DNA from: Clostridium sp. CAG:710
GTDB taxonomy: Bacteria > Bacillota_I > Bacilli_A > RF39 > UBA660
DNA: 25,135 bases
Assembly: GCA_000432595.1 (NCBI GenBank)
Contig: HF996839.1
Location: 1 to 25,135 of the forward strand
Direction of reading: 5' to 3'
In this document: positions 7,406 through 15,479 of the stretch, piece by piece
Position numbering within the stretch: the stretch's first letter is position 1
Layout: each line of letters starts with the position of its first letter
Notes under the pieces: model-generated
The model's input: the letters and a program-made list of their open reading frames with translations, nothing else
What the model was told of the DNA's origin: nothing
Database searches by the model: none
Program-made: the position numbers and the translations under genes

Positions 7406-7413
7406 GTTAAACC
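7386..7413 (-). terminator. Rho-independent terminator after the DUF4143 ATPase
   Basis: A 7-bp stem with one G-U (7407-7413 with 7395-7401), a 5-base loop, and U-tract TTTTCTTTT. It is short and A/T rich, so only moderately strong. Confidence 0.5.
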
Positions 7414-7420
7414 TTTAATT

Positions 7421-8695
7421 TTATATAATATCTTTTAAACAAAACAATGCATATGCAGGTATATACTTAACACCTTTTTTAAATGAGAAATTATCATCAG
7501 TTATCCTAATAGCTTCTTTAATATCAAATTTATTCATAAATAATGTTAAAGATTTAGCTTTAGACATATCTTTATTAACTATTTCAATTGGAATAACTCT
7601 ACCGACCCTAGTTTGCACAACAAAGTTAACTTCAGCTTTTCCCTCAGATTGATAATAATATAGATTATATCCCTCATTCATAAGAGTAATCGCAATCATA
7701 TTTTCAAGTATTGTATATCTTGCCTTATTTGAAGATAAAAACTTATTTTTATTTAGATACATTCTACTAAAAAGAAGACCAGTATCATTATAATACAATT
7801 TAAAGTTATCTACATCCTTACAAGAACTAAGTGGAGATTTTACAGTTGAAATCTTATTACTTCTATAAACAAATCCATTATTGTATAAAAAGTTTATAGA
7901 TTTTTCATAATCCTTACTCCTACCACCCGTTTTAATTAATCCATATTGGAACTTCTTATTAGGCTTTTGAAGTTGAAAAGGAACACTATCTAATACTTCT
8001 ATACTTCTAGTTATATCAATTAAATTATCCAAAGTACTTATTTCTTTTTTATATGCATCAATTATCTTATCATAAACAGAATTAAGCAATAACTTATTTC
8101 TCTGATTTATGCTAAGTTCTACTGCCTCAGGCATTCCACCAGTCATTAAAAAATCATCAAAATATTCAAGTGCTAAAGAATGAAATGGCATTGGTTTATT
8201 ATTTCTAAAGGAGGATTTAATAAAATCTATGAGTTGAGCATTATCAATCGCAGTCAAATATTCCTCAAAATCAAGACTCATCATCATTCTATATTGAAAC
8301 TCTTCACATTTAAACTTTTTTATATTTTCTTTTAAAGAAGATATAAGAATAATATGATAATTATGTTTATTCCTACCAAAAACCTTTATACCAGATGCAA
8401 TATCTGGATCAGTCAAATTATCAAAAACTATTAAGGTATCTCCTTCTAAAATAGATTCACCAGATAAAACGGATAAATGAGATATAATTCTATCAATAGT
8501 TCTTTCTCTTTTAAAAATTTTATATAATTCAATATTATTATCTGTATTAAAGTAAACCGTATTTTTATAATATTCTTCTCCAAACTTTAAAACAGAATAT
8601 GTTTTCCCCACCTGTTTATTACCATAAATCATAAGTGGTCTTTTATTTGTATCATTTTTCCATTTTAATAAATGTTCTTCAATCTTTCGTTTCAT
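7421..8695 (-). CDS. AAA-type P-loop ATPase with C-terminal DUF4143-like domain
   Basis: This 424-aa protein has the layout of the DUF4143 ATPases common in anaerobes. An N-terminal P-loop with Walker A GNKQVGKT is at 25-32. The Walker B strand DTLIVFDN (86-93) has Asn where Glu is usual. An SSL sensor-like strand follows, and a C-terminal DUF4143-type domain contains GKAEVNFVV and RVIPIEIVNK. The latter resembles the PD-(D/E)xK core (EVDFV ... PIEVK) with Asp replaced by Asn and a residue inserted before Lys. The function of this family is not established; membership in toxin/defence or chromosome-associated systems has been suggested for some. The start follows GGGAGGTCATTTT-ATG; a TTG 15 bp upstream is not preferred. 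It stands alone with a consensus promoter. Confidence 0.85.
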   Translation of the reverse strand: MKRKIEEHLLKWKNDTNKRPLMIYGNKQVGKTYSVLKFGEEYYKNTVYFNTDNNIELYKIFKRERTIDRIISHLSVLSGESILEGDTLIVFDNLTDPDIASGIKVFGRNKHNYHIILISSLKENIKKFKCEEFQYRMMMSLDFEEYLTAIDNAQLIDFIKSSFRNNKPMPFHSLALEYFDDFLMTGGMPEAVELSINQRNKLLLNSVYDKIIDAYKKEISTLDNLIDITRSIEVLDSVPFQLQKPNKKFQYGLIKTGGRSKDYEKSINFLYNNGFVYRSNKISTVKSPLSSCKDVDNFKLYYNDTGLLFSRMYLNKNKFLSSNKARYTILENMIAITLMNEGYNLYYYQSEGKAEVNFVVQTRVGRVIPIEIVNKDMSKAKSLTLFMNKFDIKEAIRITDDNFSFKKGVKYIPAYALFCLKDII

Positions 8696-8729
8696 AAAAT
8701 GACCTCCCAACTCATTATATTACACATAT

Positions 8730-8758
8730 ATTATATATTTTTCTTAAATTTATGTCAA
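8730..8758 (-). promoter_or_regulatory. Consensus promoter for the DUF4143 ATPase
   Basis: A perfect TTGACA (8753-8758), a 17-bp spacer and a perfect TATAAT (8730-8735) lie 34 bp before the start codon. This is a full sigma-A consensus match, unexpectedly strong for an accessory ATPase. Confidence 0.85.
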
Positions 8759-8765
8759 TTCTACG

Positions 8766-8813
8766 TAAATAAAAACTCTATAGCGATATCCCTAAGTAAA
8801 CATCACTATAGAG
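8766..8813 (-). terminator. Strong rho-independent terminator after spo0A
   Basis: A 12-bp stem, CTCTATAGTGAT (8802-8813) with ATCGCTATAGAG (8776-8787, one G-U pair), a 14-base loop, then U-tract TTTTTATTT. Confidence 0.9.
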
Positions 8814-8818
8814 CATTA

Positions 8819-9589
8819 TTACATTACACCTTGATGGAACTCTAATCTAAGCTTATCAGCTACTGTGACAATAAATTCAGAATTAGTTGGTTTAGCCTTA
8901 TCAATATCAACACTATGACCAAATATTTCTTCCATCAAATCCCAATTTCCTCTATTCCAACTGACTTCAATTGCATGTCTAATAGCACGCTCTACCCTGG
9001 AAACAGTTGTTTCAAATTTAGCAGCGATATCAGGATATAACTCCTTTGTAATACCACCAATCACATCAGGATTTTCATATATTATAGTTATACCTTCTCT
9101 AATATATTGGTAACCCTTTATATGAGAAGGAACTCCTAATTCATGCAGAATCTTTGTTATAGATATCTGCAAATTATTTTTATACACATCAATTGATTTG
9201 TTAGAATAATTATTCTCCCCCATACATTCAAGAATTCTTTTTTCTAACTCAGATAATTCAAAAGGTTTTAATATAAAATATACTATACCTAACTCAGATA
9301 CTTTTCTAATCATATCTTGAGTATTATAAGATGTTAATACTATTACCTTCTTGTCTATTCCAAGTTGCTTCATCTCCTCGAGGATACTAACACCATCCTT
9401 ATGAGGCATAATTAAATCCAAAATTACTACATCGTAATCATCTTGATTGTCCTTAATTAACTTCATACCCTCTACTCCATCATAGGCTTCTAAAGATATA
9501 TCAATATTTTCATGATTACTAAAATACTCCTTAACCATCTTGACAAGTTCAACGTTGTCATCAATCATAAGTACTTTAATATTTTTCAT
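8819..9589 (-). CDS. spo0A: Stage 0 sporulation response regulator Spo0A
   Basis: Spo0A is the master response regulator that commits Firmicutes to sporulation. The 256-aa protein has a receiver domain with acidic pocket D10-D11, phospho-acceptor D58 (VILDLIMP), T86 and K108 (ILKPF). A linker and the Spo0A-specific DNA-binding domain follow, with the hallmark SRVERAIRHAIEVSWNRGN helix that reads 0A boxes. The length fits the family (about 260-270). The start is set by AAGGATAAAATA-ATG; an upstream ATG 24 bp away has no ribosome site. It is monocistronic. The usual neighbour spoIVB is not adjacent. Together with SigH and a collagen-like gene elsewhere in the window it implies a sporulating, or recently sporulating, lineage. 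Confidence 0.96.
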   Translation of the reverse strand: MKNIKVLMIDDNVELVKMVKEYFSNHENIDISLEAYDGVEGMKLIKDNQDDYDVVILDLIMPHKDGVSILEEMKQLGIDKKVIVLTSYNTQDMIRKVSELGIVYFILKPFELSELEKRILECMGENNYSNKSIDVYKNNLQISITKILHELGVPSHIKGYQYIREGITIIYENPDVIGGITKELYPDIAAKFETTVSRVERAIRHAIEVSWNRGNWDLMEEIFGHSVDIDKAKPTNSEFIVTVADKLRLEFHQGVM

Positions 9590-9621
9590 TATTTTATCCT
9601 TTCTTACTACCATGTATCGTT

Positions 9622-9627
9622 ATTATA
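9622..9627 (-). promoter_or_regulatory. Possible -10 box of spo0A
   Basis: A perfect TATAAT sits 32 bp before the spo0A start, directly after the tpiA terminator. The -35 region (TTTAAC, 16 bp away) is poor. I could not see a clear sigma-H promoter or a perfect 0A box. Confidence 0.35.
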
Positions 9628-9631
9628 CAAC

Positions 9632-9661
9632 AAAAATCTCTCAGTTAAAAGAGAGATTTTT
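9632..9661 (-). terminator. Terminator of the pgk-tpiA unit
   Basis: An 11-bp perfect stem (AAAAATCTCTC / GAGAGATTTTT), an 8-base loop and the U-tract TTTTTGTTG on the minus strand, 27 bp after the tpiA stop. Confidence 0.88.
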
Positions 9662-9687
9662 ATCTTATTTTGTAAAGTTTTGTCGTT

Positions 9688-10395
9688 TTATGAAATTTTA
9701 TCTAATATTTGATTAAACACATCCACTTTTGCACTAGCACCACCTATTAAAAAGCCATCTAAACTATCTATTTTGTTTAATTCATCAATATTAGATAAAT
9801 TAATACTACCACCATATAAAAGTGATGGTTTAACACCATAAGTTACCTCAAAATAGTTTTTAATATATGATGCGATTTTATCAACATAATTACAATCAAT
9901 ATAAATATCAGGATTGTTAATTGCCCAAACAGGTTCATATGCAAAAATAATTTTATCCACATATTCAGCAGGTATTTCACTAAGCATAGAATTTATTTCC
10001 ACAGTTAATGTGGATAAAGTATCATTAAGACTCGCTTTAGATAATTCACCAAAACAAACTATTGGAGTAATGGAATAAGAAATTAAAGATTTAATCTTAG
10101 AATTTACAATTTCATTAGATTCATTTTGTTTAATTCTATTATCACTATGTCCTACTATAGTGTATTTAACTCCCATACTTATAAGTTGATCTATACTAGC
10201 ACCACCCGTAAAAGGAATAGTATTTGATACATATTGTGACCCCAAATAATACTTATCACTTTTAAACAAATGTAGAAACATATCACTAGGGCATATTATT
10301 AAATTATTATTCTTACAAGGAATTAGCTTACTAGTGTATTCTAAAACCTCATCCAAAGTTAAATAGTTTTTATGATTTGCTACTATATATTTCAT
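9688..10395 (-). CDS. tpiA: Divergent triosephosphate isomerase
   Basis: TIM interconverts dihydroxyacetone phosphate and glyceraldehyde-3-phosphate. The 235-aa protein is about 15 residues shorter than usual. The catalytic set is present: N7 and K9 (ANHKNY; normally GNWKMN), H83 (IVGHSDNR) and E154 (FAYEPVWAI). The phosphate-binding YGGS and GGAS motifs are also there. Unusual points are D85 in place of the nearly invariant Glu of GHSERR, and a phosphate-gripping loop 6 that reads AINNPD rather than AIGTGK. It is the last gene of a unit with pgk, a flippase-like gene and a glycosyltransferase, and starts 1 bp after the latter's stop; the ribosome site is weak. Activity seems likely but should not be taken for granted. 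Confidence 0.92.
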   Translation of the reverse strand: MKYIVANHKNYLTLDEVLEYTSKLIPCKNNNLIICPSDMFLHLFKSDKYYLGSQYVSNTIPFTGGASIDQLISMGVKYTIVGHSDNRIKQNESNEIVNSKIKSLISYSITPIVCFGELSKASLNDTLSTLTVEINSMLSEIPAEYVDKIIFAYEPVWAINNPDIYIDCNYVDKIASYIKNYFEVTYGVKPSLLYGGSINLSNIDELNKIDSLDGFLIGGASAKVDVFNQILDKIS

Positions 10396-10396
10396 A

Positions 10397-11617
10397 TTAT
10401 TTTTTCACTTTCTCTATTATATCAGAAATAAGTCCGAAAGGTCCCTTCTTACTTTCAATTGCATGTTTATATACATCAAGTACAGATTCAGCATAGTGTT
10501 TAGAACTATGTAAATCAGCATTTAATCTAGCTTGTCTTGCCATATTATTAAGAGACTTTTTATCATTATATAAATTAAATATTATATTTTTGTAGTCTCT
10601 TTTATTTTTAAATATTTTACCATTTAAACCATCTACAACAGTAAGTCTAAAACTCTCATCATCAATACATACAGGAACTACTCCAGCAGCCATTGCTTCT
10701 ATAACAGTTAAACCTTGCGTTTCCGTAGTAGAAGCAGTCACAAATATATCCGCAAGCTGATAATATATAGGAACCTTCTCCCAAGGAACCATTCCAGTAA
10801 ATATTACATTATTTAATAATTTTAGTTTCTTAGCATGATTATAAAAGTCTTCTCTTTCAGGCCCATCACCAATTATAACAAGTTTAGCATTAGGAATTTT
10901 TGTTATTAAATCCTTTTGTGCTTCAATTAAAAAATCAACATTCTTTTCTTTTCCCAATCTTCCAACAAATAGTAATACAAAGTCATTGTCATTTAAACCA
11001 AGTTGCTTTCTTACTTCAACAACACTATCTTTCTTGATTTTTTCTTTATAAAATCTCTCTATTTCTATGCCAGTAGGAATAATATAAATATTTTTATCCA
11101 GTCTATATTTATCTTTAAATAAATCCCATGTCTTTTTAGTAGGAACAATCAACTCATTTGCAGTTGTATCACAATAAAACAATGTAAGATATTCAACTAA
11201 TTTTTTACTAGATTTATTGAAATATCCATGTGTAATATAATGAACATAATCTTCATACATAGTATGGTATGTATGTACCAAAGGAATATTAAGCTGTTTA
11301 GAAATAAGTCTAGCAAAAGTTCCAACACCAAACTCAGTATGAGAATGTATTACATCAAGCTTCCATTTCTTAATTTTATTAACAACTCTAATAGGATATA
11401 TACCAGACAAACGATAATCATATATACCAACAGGTAAACCAGGCAATTTTATAGTTTTACCATTATCTTCATAAACAAATTTCATATTATCAGGATTAAC
11501 AGTAACTAAAAATACTTGATGACCTTTTTCCTCTAATGCTTTTTTAAGCATACAAACGCTAGTTGCGACTCCATTTATATTTGGAGGATATGTATCAGTA
11601 AATAAACCAATTCTCAT
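10397..11617 (-). CDS. GT4 glycosyltransferase, probably diacylglycerol glucosyltransferase
   Basis: This 406-aa GT-B retaining glycosyltransferase begins MRIGLFTDTYPPNINGVATSV, the signature of the alpha-monoglucosyldiacylglycerol synthase-like group that builds membrane glycolipids. Other marks are the FVGRLGKEKNVDFLIEA donor-site strand near 220, IGDGPERE near 250, and the E-x7-E motif in ETQGLTVIEAMAAG near 300-310, which binds the nucleotide sugar. A basic C-terminal tail (KKGPFGLISDIIEKVKK) looks amphipathic, suiting a peripheral membrane enzyme. It starts 1 bp after the flippase-like gene. An alternative ATG 12 bp upstream has the ribosome site too close. The lipid acceptor is inferred from the N-terminal signature and the neighbour. 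Confidence 0.85.
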   Translation of the reverse strand: MRIGLFTDTYPPNINGVATSVCMLKKALEEKGHQVFLVTVNPDNMKFVYEDNGKTIKLPGLPVGIYDYRLSGIYPIRVVNKIKKWKLDVIHSHTEFGVGTFARLISKQLNIPLVHTYHTMYEDYVHYITHGYFNKSSKKLVEYLTLFYCDTTANELIVPTKKTWDLFKDKYRLDKNIYIIPTGIEIERFYKEKIKKDSVVEVRKQLGLNDNDFVLLFVGRLGKEKNVDFLIEAQKDLITKIPNAKLVIIGDGPEREDFYNHAKKLKLLNNVIFTGMVPWEKVPIYYQLADIFVTASTTETQGLTVIEAMAAGVVPVCIDDESFRLTVVDGLNGKIFKNKRDYKNIIFNLYNDKKSLNNMARQARLNADLHSSKHYAESVLDVYKHAIESKKGPFGLISDIIEKVKK

Positions 11618-11618
11618 A

Positions 11619-12626
11619 TTAATTTTCATCTCCCCTATAAAAGCTAAACATTACTCCACCTATTATCATACCTAAATAATATGTAATAAATCTCCACATT
11701 AATAACATTGCAGATAAAGTAGAACCATTATTAACATTTCCAAAGAATTTTAAAAATCCGTACTCAATTCCACCAGTACCACCAGGAATTGGCACAAAAG
11801 AACCAATTACCAAAGTATATGCAGATGAAACAATTACATTTAATACACTCATATTAGTTGTATCCCTCATTCCAAGTATTATAAAAAAAGGGATTATATA
11901 ATAAGAGGTTAGCGCTAAAATATTCAATATTGTACCTTTTAAAAATAAAGACTTGTTTCTCATAAAAAGGTCAGCACTCTCTTGAAACTCTAAAAGCCTA
12001 TTATTCCATTTTTCTCTAACCTCATTAGGGTTTTTAATAAACTTAATCTTTGATAGAATCTTAAAACATAAATCAAATATTTTTTTACTGGTTTTTTTAG
12101 AAAAACACAAAATAACCACCATTAAGCAAACCAAAGTATTTATAAGAAATCCTAGAAAAACTAATCTTCTTAAAAGTGGTACTGATTCAAAAAAGCCAAA
12201 TCTGTAATTAGCAATCACCGCAAAAATTCCATATAAAACAAGTGCAACCTGATACATCATAAAATCTTGCATAACAATATTAGTAGATTTAGCTAAACTA
12301 ATATTTGATTTTTTAAGCATATAAATTTGCATAGGTTGTCCACCAGTAGAAAATGGTGTAATTCCATTAAAAAACTGGGTTATAACAATCTGTTTAAAAA
12401 TATTAAAACCCTTTATACTTTTAGAATAGTGCCTAGCAACAATGTACATTGCAATAGATTTAAATACCCAATAAAGAAATATAAAAATAACTGCAAGCAA
12501 CAAATATCCTAATTTCATACTAAGTAACAATCCCATAATTTGTGAAAAATTATCTTTAAGAACTAAATACAAAACAAGAAGCGTTACCAAAAGCAATATA
12601 AAAGAATGCTTTTTTAAATTTTTCAT
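11619..12626 (-). CDS. Flippase-like / lysylphosphatidylglycerol synthase TM domain protein
   Basis: This 335-aa polytopic inner-membrane protein has about seven to eight hydrophobic segments (near residues 8-25, 35-62, 110-135, 150-175, 230-250, 262-285 and 305-325). It has the UPF0104/LPG_synthase_TM signatures: the TPFSTGGQPMQIYML stretch near 85-100 and the VPIPGGTGGIEYGF stretch near 280-292. The family includes the membrane half of MprF and stand-alone proteins implicated in moving lipid-linked or glycolipid substrates. There is no C-terminal aminoacyl-transferase domain, so it is not a full MprF. Placement directly ahead of a lipid-type glycosyltransferase suggests joint glycolipid handling. 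The start follows AGGATGATGGTATT-ATG; a GTG 24 bp upstream would overlap pgk and is less likely. Confidence 0.87.
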   Translation of the reverse strand: MKNLKKHSFILLLVTLLVLYLVLKDNFSQIMGLLLSMKLGYLLLAVIFIFLYWVFKSIAMYIVARHYSKSIKGFNIFKQIVITQFFNGITPFSTGGQPMQIYMLKKSNISLAKSTNIVMQDFMMYQVALVLYGIFAVIANYRFGFFESVPLLRRLVFLGFLINTLVCLMVVILCFSKKTSKKIFDLCFKILSKIKFIKNPNEVREKWNNRLLEFQESADLFMRNKSLFLKGTILNILALTSYYIIPFFIILGMRDTTNMSVLNVIVSSAYTLVIGSFVPIPGGTGGIEYGFLKFFGNVNNGSTLSAMLLMWRFITYYLGMIIGGVMFSFYRGDEN

Positions 12627-12639
12627 AATACCATCATCC

Positions 12640-13821
12640 TTATTTTTCACTTATTATATCAATACCTGGCAATTTACCACCAGATATATATATAAGTGTA
12701 GCTCCGCCACCAGTAGAAGCATAAGTAACTTTATCTTTATAGCCAAAAGTTTTACTAGCTGCCACTGTATCTCCACCACCTAATATCACAGTAGCAGGAA
12801 GTTGTGAAATATATTTCAAGATTTCTCTTGTACCATCTGCGTAATTTTTATATTCAGAATAACCTAATGTACCATTCCAAAATATAGTTTTAGAAGAAGA
12901 AAGCTCATTCTTAAAAAGTTCAATTGAATGTGGTCCAATATCAAGTCCCATTTCATTATCATTAAAATCAGTAATATCAATTATCCTATTATTAGAAGTA
13001 TCCGAAAATTCCAAAGTTGCTTTAGTATCAACAGGAAGTACAATTTTCTTAGAATACTTATCTAGCATATCCTTAGCAAATAAAATATTTTCTGTATCAA
13101 CTAATGAAGTCCCAACATTATATCCCAAAGCTTTTAAAAAAGTAAAAGCCATTCCTCCACCAATTAATATCTTATCGGCATGAGTAACTAAAGAAGAAAC
13201 AATTTCGATCTTATCACTTATTTTAGCTCCACCAAGTATAACATAGTAAGGTCTTTCAGGAGTCTTTAAAACATCAAGTGAAGATAACTCTTTTTCTATT
13301 AAAAAACCAATACCACTCGGTAAATTACTTGCAATACCAACATTAGAAGCATGTGCTCTATGAGAAGTACCAAATGCATCATTTATAAATATATCACCCA
13401 GAGATGCCCAGTACTTACCAAGTTCAGGATTATTACCACTCTCAGCTTTATTGTTTAAATCCTCAAATCTAGTATTTTCAACAAGTAATACATCTCCATA
13501 ATTCATATTGGAAATAGCATCTTCTAACTCTCTACCTCTAGTAACTGGGACAAATATAACATCACAGTTTAAAAGTTCAGAAAGTCTCACGGAAACCACT
13601 CTTAAACTCTTATTTCCTTTATCTTCCTCTGTCTTGACTTTCCCAAGATGTGAAAACAATATGACCTTTGCACCCTTAGATCTAGCATATTCAATAGTTG
13701 GTAGAGATTCAACTATTCTATTATCATCGGTAATAATTCCATTCTTAATAGGAACATTAAAATCACATCTAATTAATACACGTTTTTTATTTAAATCAAA
13801 ATCTCTAATTGTCTTTTTCAT
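12640..13821 (-). CDS. pgk: Phosphoglycerate kinase
   Basis: Pgk transfers phosphate from 1,3-bisphosphoglycerate to ADP. The 393-aa length is typical. Motifs in order: RCDFNVPIKNG near 19-29 and the SHLGK loop near 58 (substrate side), NDAFGTSHRAHAS near 147-159, the GGAKISDKIE nucleotide region near 196-205, FLKALGYNVG, and GGGDTVAA with STGGGATL near the C-terminus. The usual WNGPMGVFE reads WNGTLGYSE here, a noticeable deviation in the hinge/nucleotide region. The start follows GGAGGCTTT-ATG. It heads a unit with the flippase-like gene (13 bp away), the glycosyltransferase and tpiA, rather than sitting with gapA as is common. Confidence 0.96.
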   Translation of the reverse strand: MKKTIRDFDLNKKRVLIRCDFNVPIKNGIITDDNRIVESLPTIEYARSKGAKVILFSHLGKVKTEEDKGNKSLRVVSVRLSELLNCDVIFVPVTRGRELEDAISNMNYGDVLLVENTRFEDLNNKAESGNNPELGKYWASLGDIFINDAFGTSHRAHASNVGIASNLPSGIGFLIEKELSSLDVLKTPERPYYVILGGAKISDKIEIVSSLVTHADKILIGGGMAFTFLKALGYNVGTSLVDTENILFAKDMLDKYSKKIVLPVDTKATLEFSDTSNNRIIDITDFNDNEMGLDIGPHSIELFKNELSSSKTIFWNGTLGYSEYKNYADGTREILKYISQLPATVILGGGDTVAASKTFGYKDKVTYASTGGGATLIYISGGKLPGIDIISEK

Positions 13822-13840
13822 AAAGCCTCCATATATTTAT

Positions 13841-13849
13841 AGTATATCA
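13841..13849 (-). promoter_or_regulatory. Extended -10 promoter for pgk unit
   Basis: TGATATACT (TGn plus TATACT) lies 19 bp before the pgk start codon, with no good -35. It is divergent from the lipoprotein promoter. Confidence 0.45.
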
Positions 13850-13887
13850 TACATCTAAAAGAAAAAAAATATAGTTTGACATTAGTA

Positions 13888-13916
13888 TTGAATAGAAAAG
13901 TTAAATATGATAAAAT
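13888..13916 (+). promoter_or_regulatory. Promoter of the lipoprotein gene
   Basis: TTGAAT (13888-13893), a 17-bp spacer and TAAAAT (13911-13916) with an upstream TG (TGATAAAAT) precede the start codon by 24 bp. A perfect TTGACA at 13876-13881 has no -10 at a normal distance. Confidence 0.55.
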
Positions 13917-13940
13917 TTTCTTAGAATAAAGGAGGCAAAT

Positions 13941-14360
13941 ATGAAATTAAAAAAGATAATGCCAATAATTGTTTTAGTATTAACAATAATGATTACTGGT
14001 TGTGGTAGAGAAAAAGTAGATTACAATCAAACTTCTACTGATATTAATAGAATAAATTTATTTGATGTAGAACTTGAAAAGCAAAAAATTGATTTTAACA
14101 AAATAAAATTAGAGGGGACTGATAAAAGTTCAGGAGAAATCTATTATTACTATTTAAAAGATGATGAAGTATTTATTGTTCATTTATTTGACCCTTCACA
14201 AGAAGAATACAAAGAAATTGAAAAACAAGGATACATAACAAGTAAAGGCGGAATAAAAACAAATACAGATGTAATTTGTAACAACGGATTAGTTCTTGAA
14301 CAAGAATCAAATGTTGAATCATTTGCTAAAATAATTGAAATATTTAAAAGCGTTAAATAA
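13941..14360 (+). CDS. Small lipoprotein of unknown function
   Basis: This 139-aa exported lipoprotein carries a textbook signal: basic MKLKK, a hydrophobic core (residues 7-17), and the lipobox ITGC with the lipidated Cys at residue 21. The mature part (about 118 aa) is charged, with a tyrosine run (IYYYYLKDDEVFIVHLF) in a probable beta sheet, followed by a C-terminal helix. There are only two further Cys-like features and no domain I recognise. It stands alone on the plus strand between pgk and gapA, with its own promoter, ribosome site AAAGGAGGCAAAT-ATG, and a terminator shared with gapA. It is probably anchored to the outer face of the membrane; function unknown. Confidence 0.88.
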   Translation: MKLKKIMPIIVLVLTIMITGCGREKVDYNQTSTDINRINLFDVELEKQKIDFNKIKLEGTDKSSGEIYYYYLKDDEVFIVHLFDPSQEEYKEIEKQGYITSKGGIKTNTDVICNNGLVLEQESNVESFAKIIEIFKSVK

Positions 14361-14363
14361 GTA

Positions 14364-14394
14364 CAAAAAAAATTCACAATTGTGAATTTTTTTA
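14364..14394. terminator. Bidirectional terminator between lipoprotein gene and gapA
   Basis: The near-perfect palindrome AATTCACAATTGTGAATT is flanked by an A-run on the left and a T-run on the right, so it serves both converging genes. The gapA stop codon lies at its right edge. Confidence 0.88.
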
Positions 14395-15393
14395 TTGCAT
14401 TAATCTTTTAGCGGTTCTAACCATTTGAGATGAATAGCTCATTTCATTATCATACCATGCAACCACTTTAACAAGTTCCCTACCATCTACAGATAGTACA
14501 TTAGTAAGTAATCCATCAACTACTCCACCATGTGTAGATCCAATTATATCGCTAGAAACAATAGGATCCATTGTAAATCCAAGAGTCTCATTAGCATTAT
14601 TTTTTAATGCATCATTTATATCACTTACAGTAACATTTTCTCTAAGCTCTAGAGTAAGATCTATAACCGAACCAGTTGGAACAGGCACTCTCATCGCAGA
14701 ACCATCTAATCTACCCTTTAGTTCTGGAATAACTAACCCAATTGCACTAGCAGCACCAGTTGATGCAGGAATTATATTAGCCGCTGCTGCTCTACCACGT
14801 CTTGCTTTTATTCCTTTTTTATGCGCAACATCTAATATAACTTGGTCATTAGTATAAGCGTGTACAGTAGTCATATATCCCTTTTCAATACCAAATTCAT
14901 CATTAATAACTTTAAGAACAGGTGCTAAACAATTTGTAGTACAAGAAGCTGCCGAAATTACTTCTTCTTCACCTGTTAAAATATCATCATTAACATTATA
15001 AACAATTGTTTTCAAATCCCCCTTAGCAGGCGCAGATATTATAACTTTTTTAGCACCCGCTTTTATATGTAAAGATGCTTTATCTTTATCAGTAAATTTA
15101 CCACTACATTCAAATACAACATCCACTCCAAGCTCACCCCAAGGTAATACAGAAGGATCCATAGATGAATATACAGGAATCTTTTTACCATCAACAACAA
15201 TATTGTTATCAACAAAACCAATTCCATCAACATTATAATTTCTGTGATTAGTATCGTATTTAAGCAAATAAGCAAGTTGTTCAGCATCAGTCAAATCATT
15301 AATCGCAACAATATCAAACTCTGGATCATTTGCCATTATTCTAAAAACCAACCTACCAATTCTACCAAATCCATTTATAGCTACTTTTATCAT
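14392..15393 (-). CDS. gapA: Glyceraldehyde-3-phosphate dehydrogenase (NAD, type I)
   Basis: GapA oxidises glyceraldehyde-3-phosphate to 1,3-bisphosphoglycerate. At 333 aa it has the normal length. The Rossmann motif INGFGRIGR starts at residue 6, and IND with Asp33 points to NAD rather than NADP. The catalytic Cys is residue 151 in SAASCTTNCLAP, and the partner His is in TTVHAYTNDQ near 177. RRGRAAAANIIPASTGAA and the C-terminal WYDNEMSYS are also standard. The start follows AGGAGAGTGAATTA-ATG. It is monocistronic, with a promoter overlapping the upstream gene's terminator and a bidirectional terminator behind it. It is likely the glycolytic form, as it is the only GAPDH here. Confidence 0.98.
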   Translation of the reverse strand: MIKVAINGFGRIGRLVFRIMANDPEFDIVAINDLTDAEQLAYLLKYDTNHRNYNVDGIGFVDNNIVVDGKKIPVYSSMDPSVLPWGELGVDVVFECSGKFTDKDKASLHIKAGAKKVIISAPAKGDLKTIVYNVNDDILTGEEEVISAASCTTNCLAPVLKVINDEFGIEKGYMTTVHAYTNDQVILDVAHKKGIKARRGRAAAANIIPASTGAASAIGLVIPELKGRLDGSAMRVPVPTGSVIDLTLELRENVTVSDINDALKNNANETLGFTMDPIVSSDIIGSTHGGVVDGLLTNVLSVDGRELVKVVAWYDNEMSYSSQMVRTAKRLMQ

Positions 15394-15419
15394 TAATTCA
15401 CTCTCCTATCTTCAATATA

Positions 15420-15448
15420 ATTATACATATTAAAAAAAGTATTGTCTA
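15420..15448 (-). promoter_or_regulatory. gapA promoter
   Basis: TAGACA (15443-15448), a 17-bp spacer and a perfect TATAAT (15420-15425) lie 27 bp before gapA. The -35 overlaps the terminator hairpin of the upstream gene. Confidence 0.75.
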
Positions 15449-15466
15449 TAAATTCAACAATACTTT
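15431..15466 (-). terminator. Terminator of the TGS-uridine kinase-like gene
   Basis: A 10-bp perfect stem (AAAGTATTGT / ACAATACTTT), an 11-base loop and a T-run on the minus strand. Confidence 0.88.
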
Positions 15467-15479
15467 ACATTTATTTTAA

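Noticed and set aside
7421..8695. Toxin-antitoxin or defence island around the DUF4143 ATPase
   Set aside because: Its neighbours are gpmI and spo0A, each with its own promoter and terminator; no partner toxin, nuclease or mobile element is nearby.
13508..13858. Plus-strand open frame of 116 codons antisense to pgk
   Set aside because: It is a shadow of the well-supported pgk gene with no start signal.
13876..13904. TTGACA at 13876 as the lipoprotein -35
   Set aside because: The sequence 17 bp downstream (AGTTAA) is not a -10; the TTGAAT / TGATAAAAT pair fits better.
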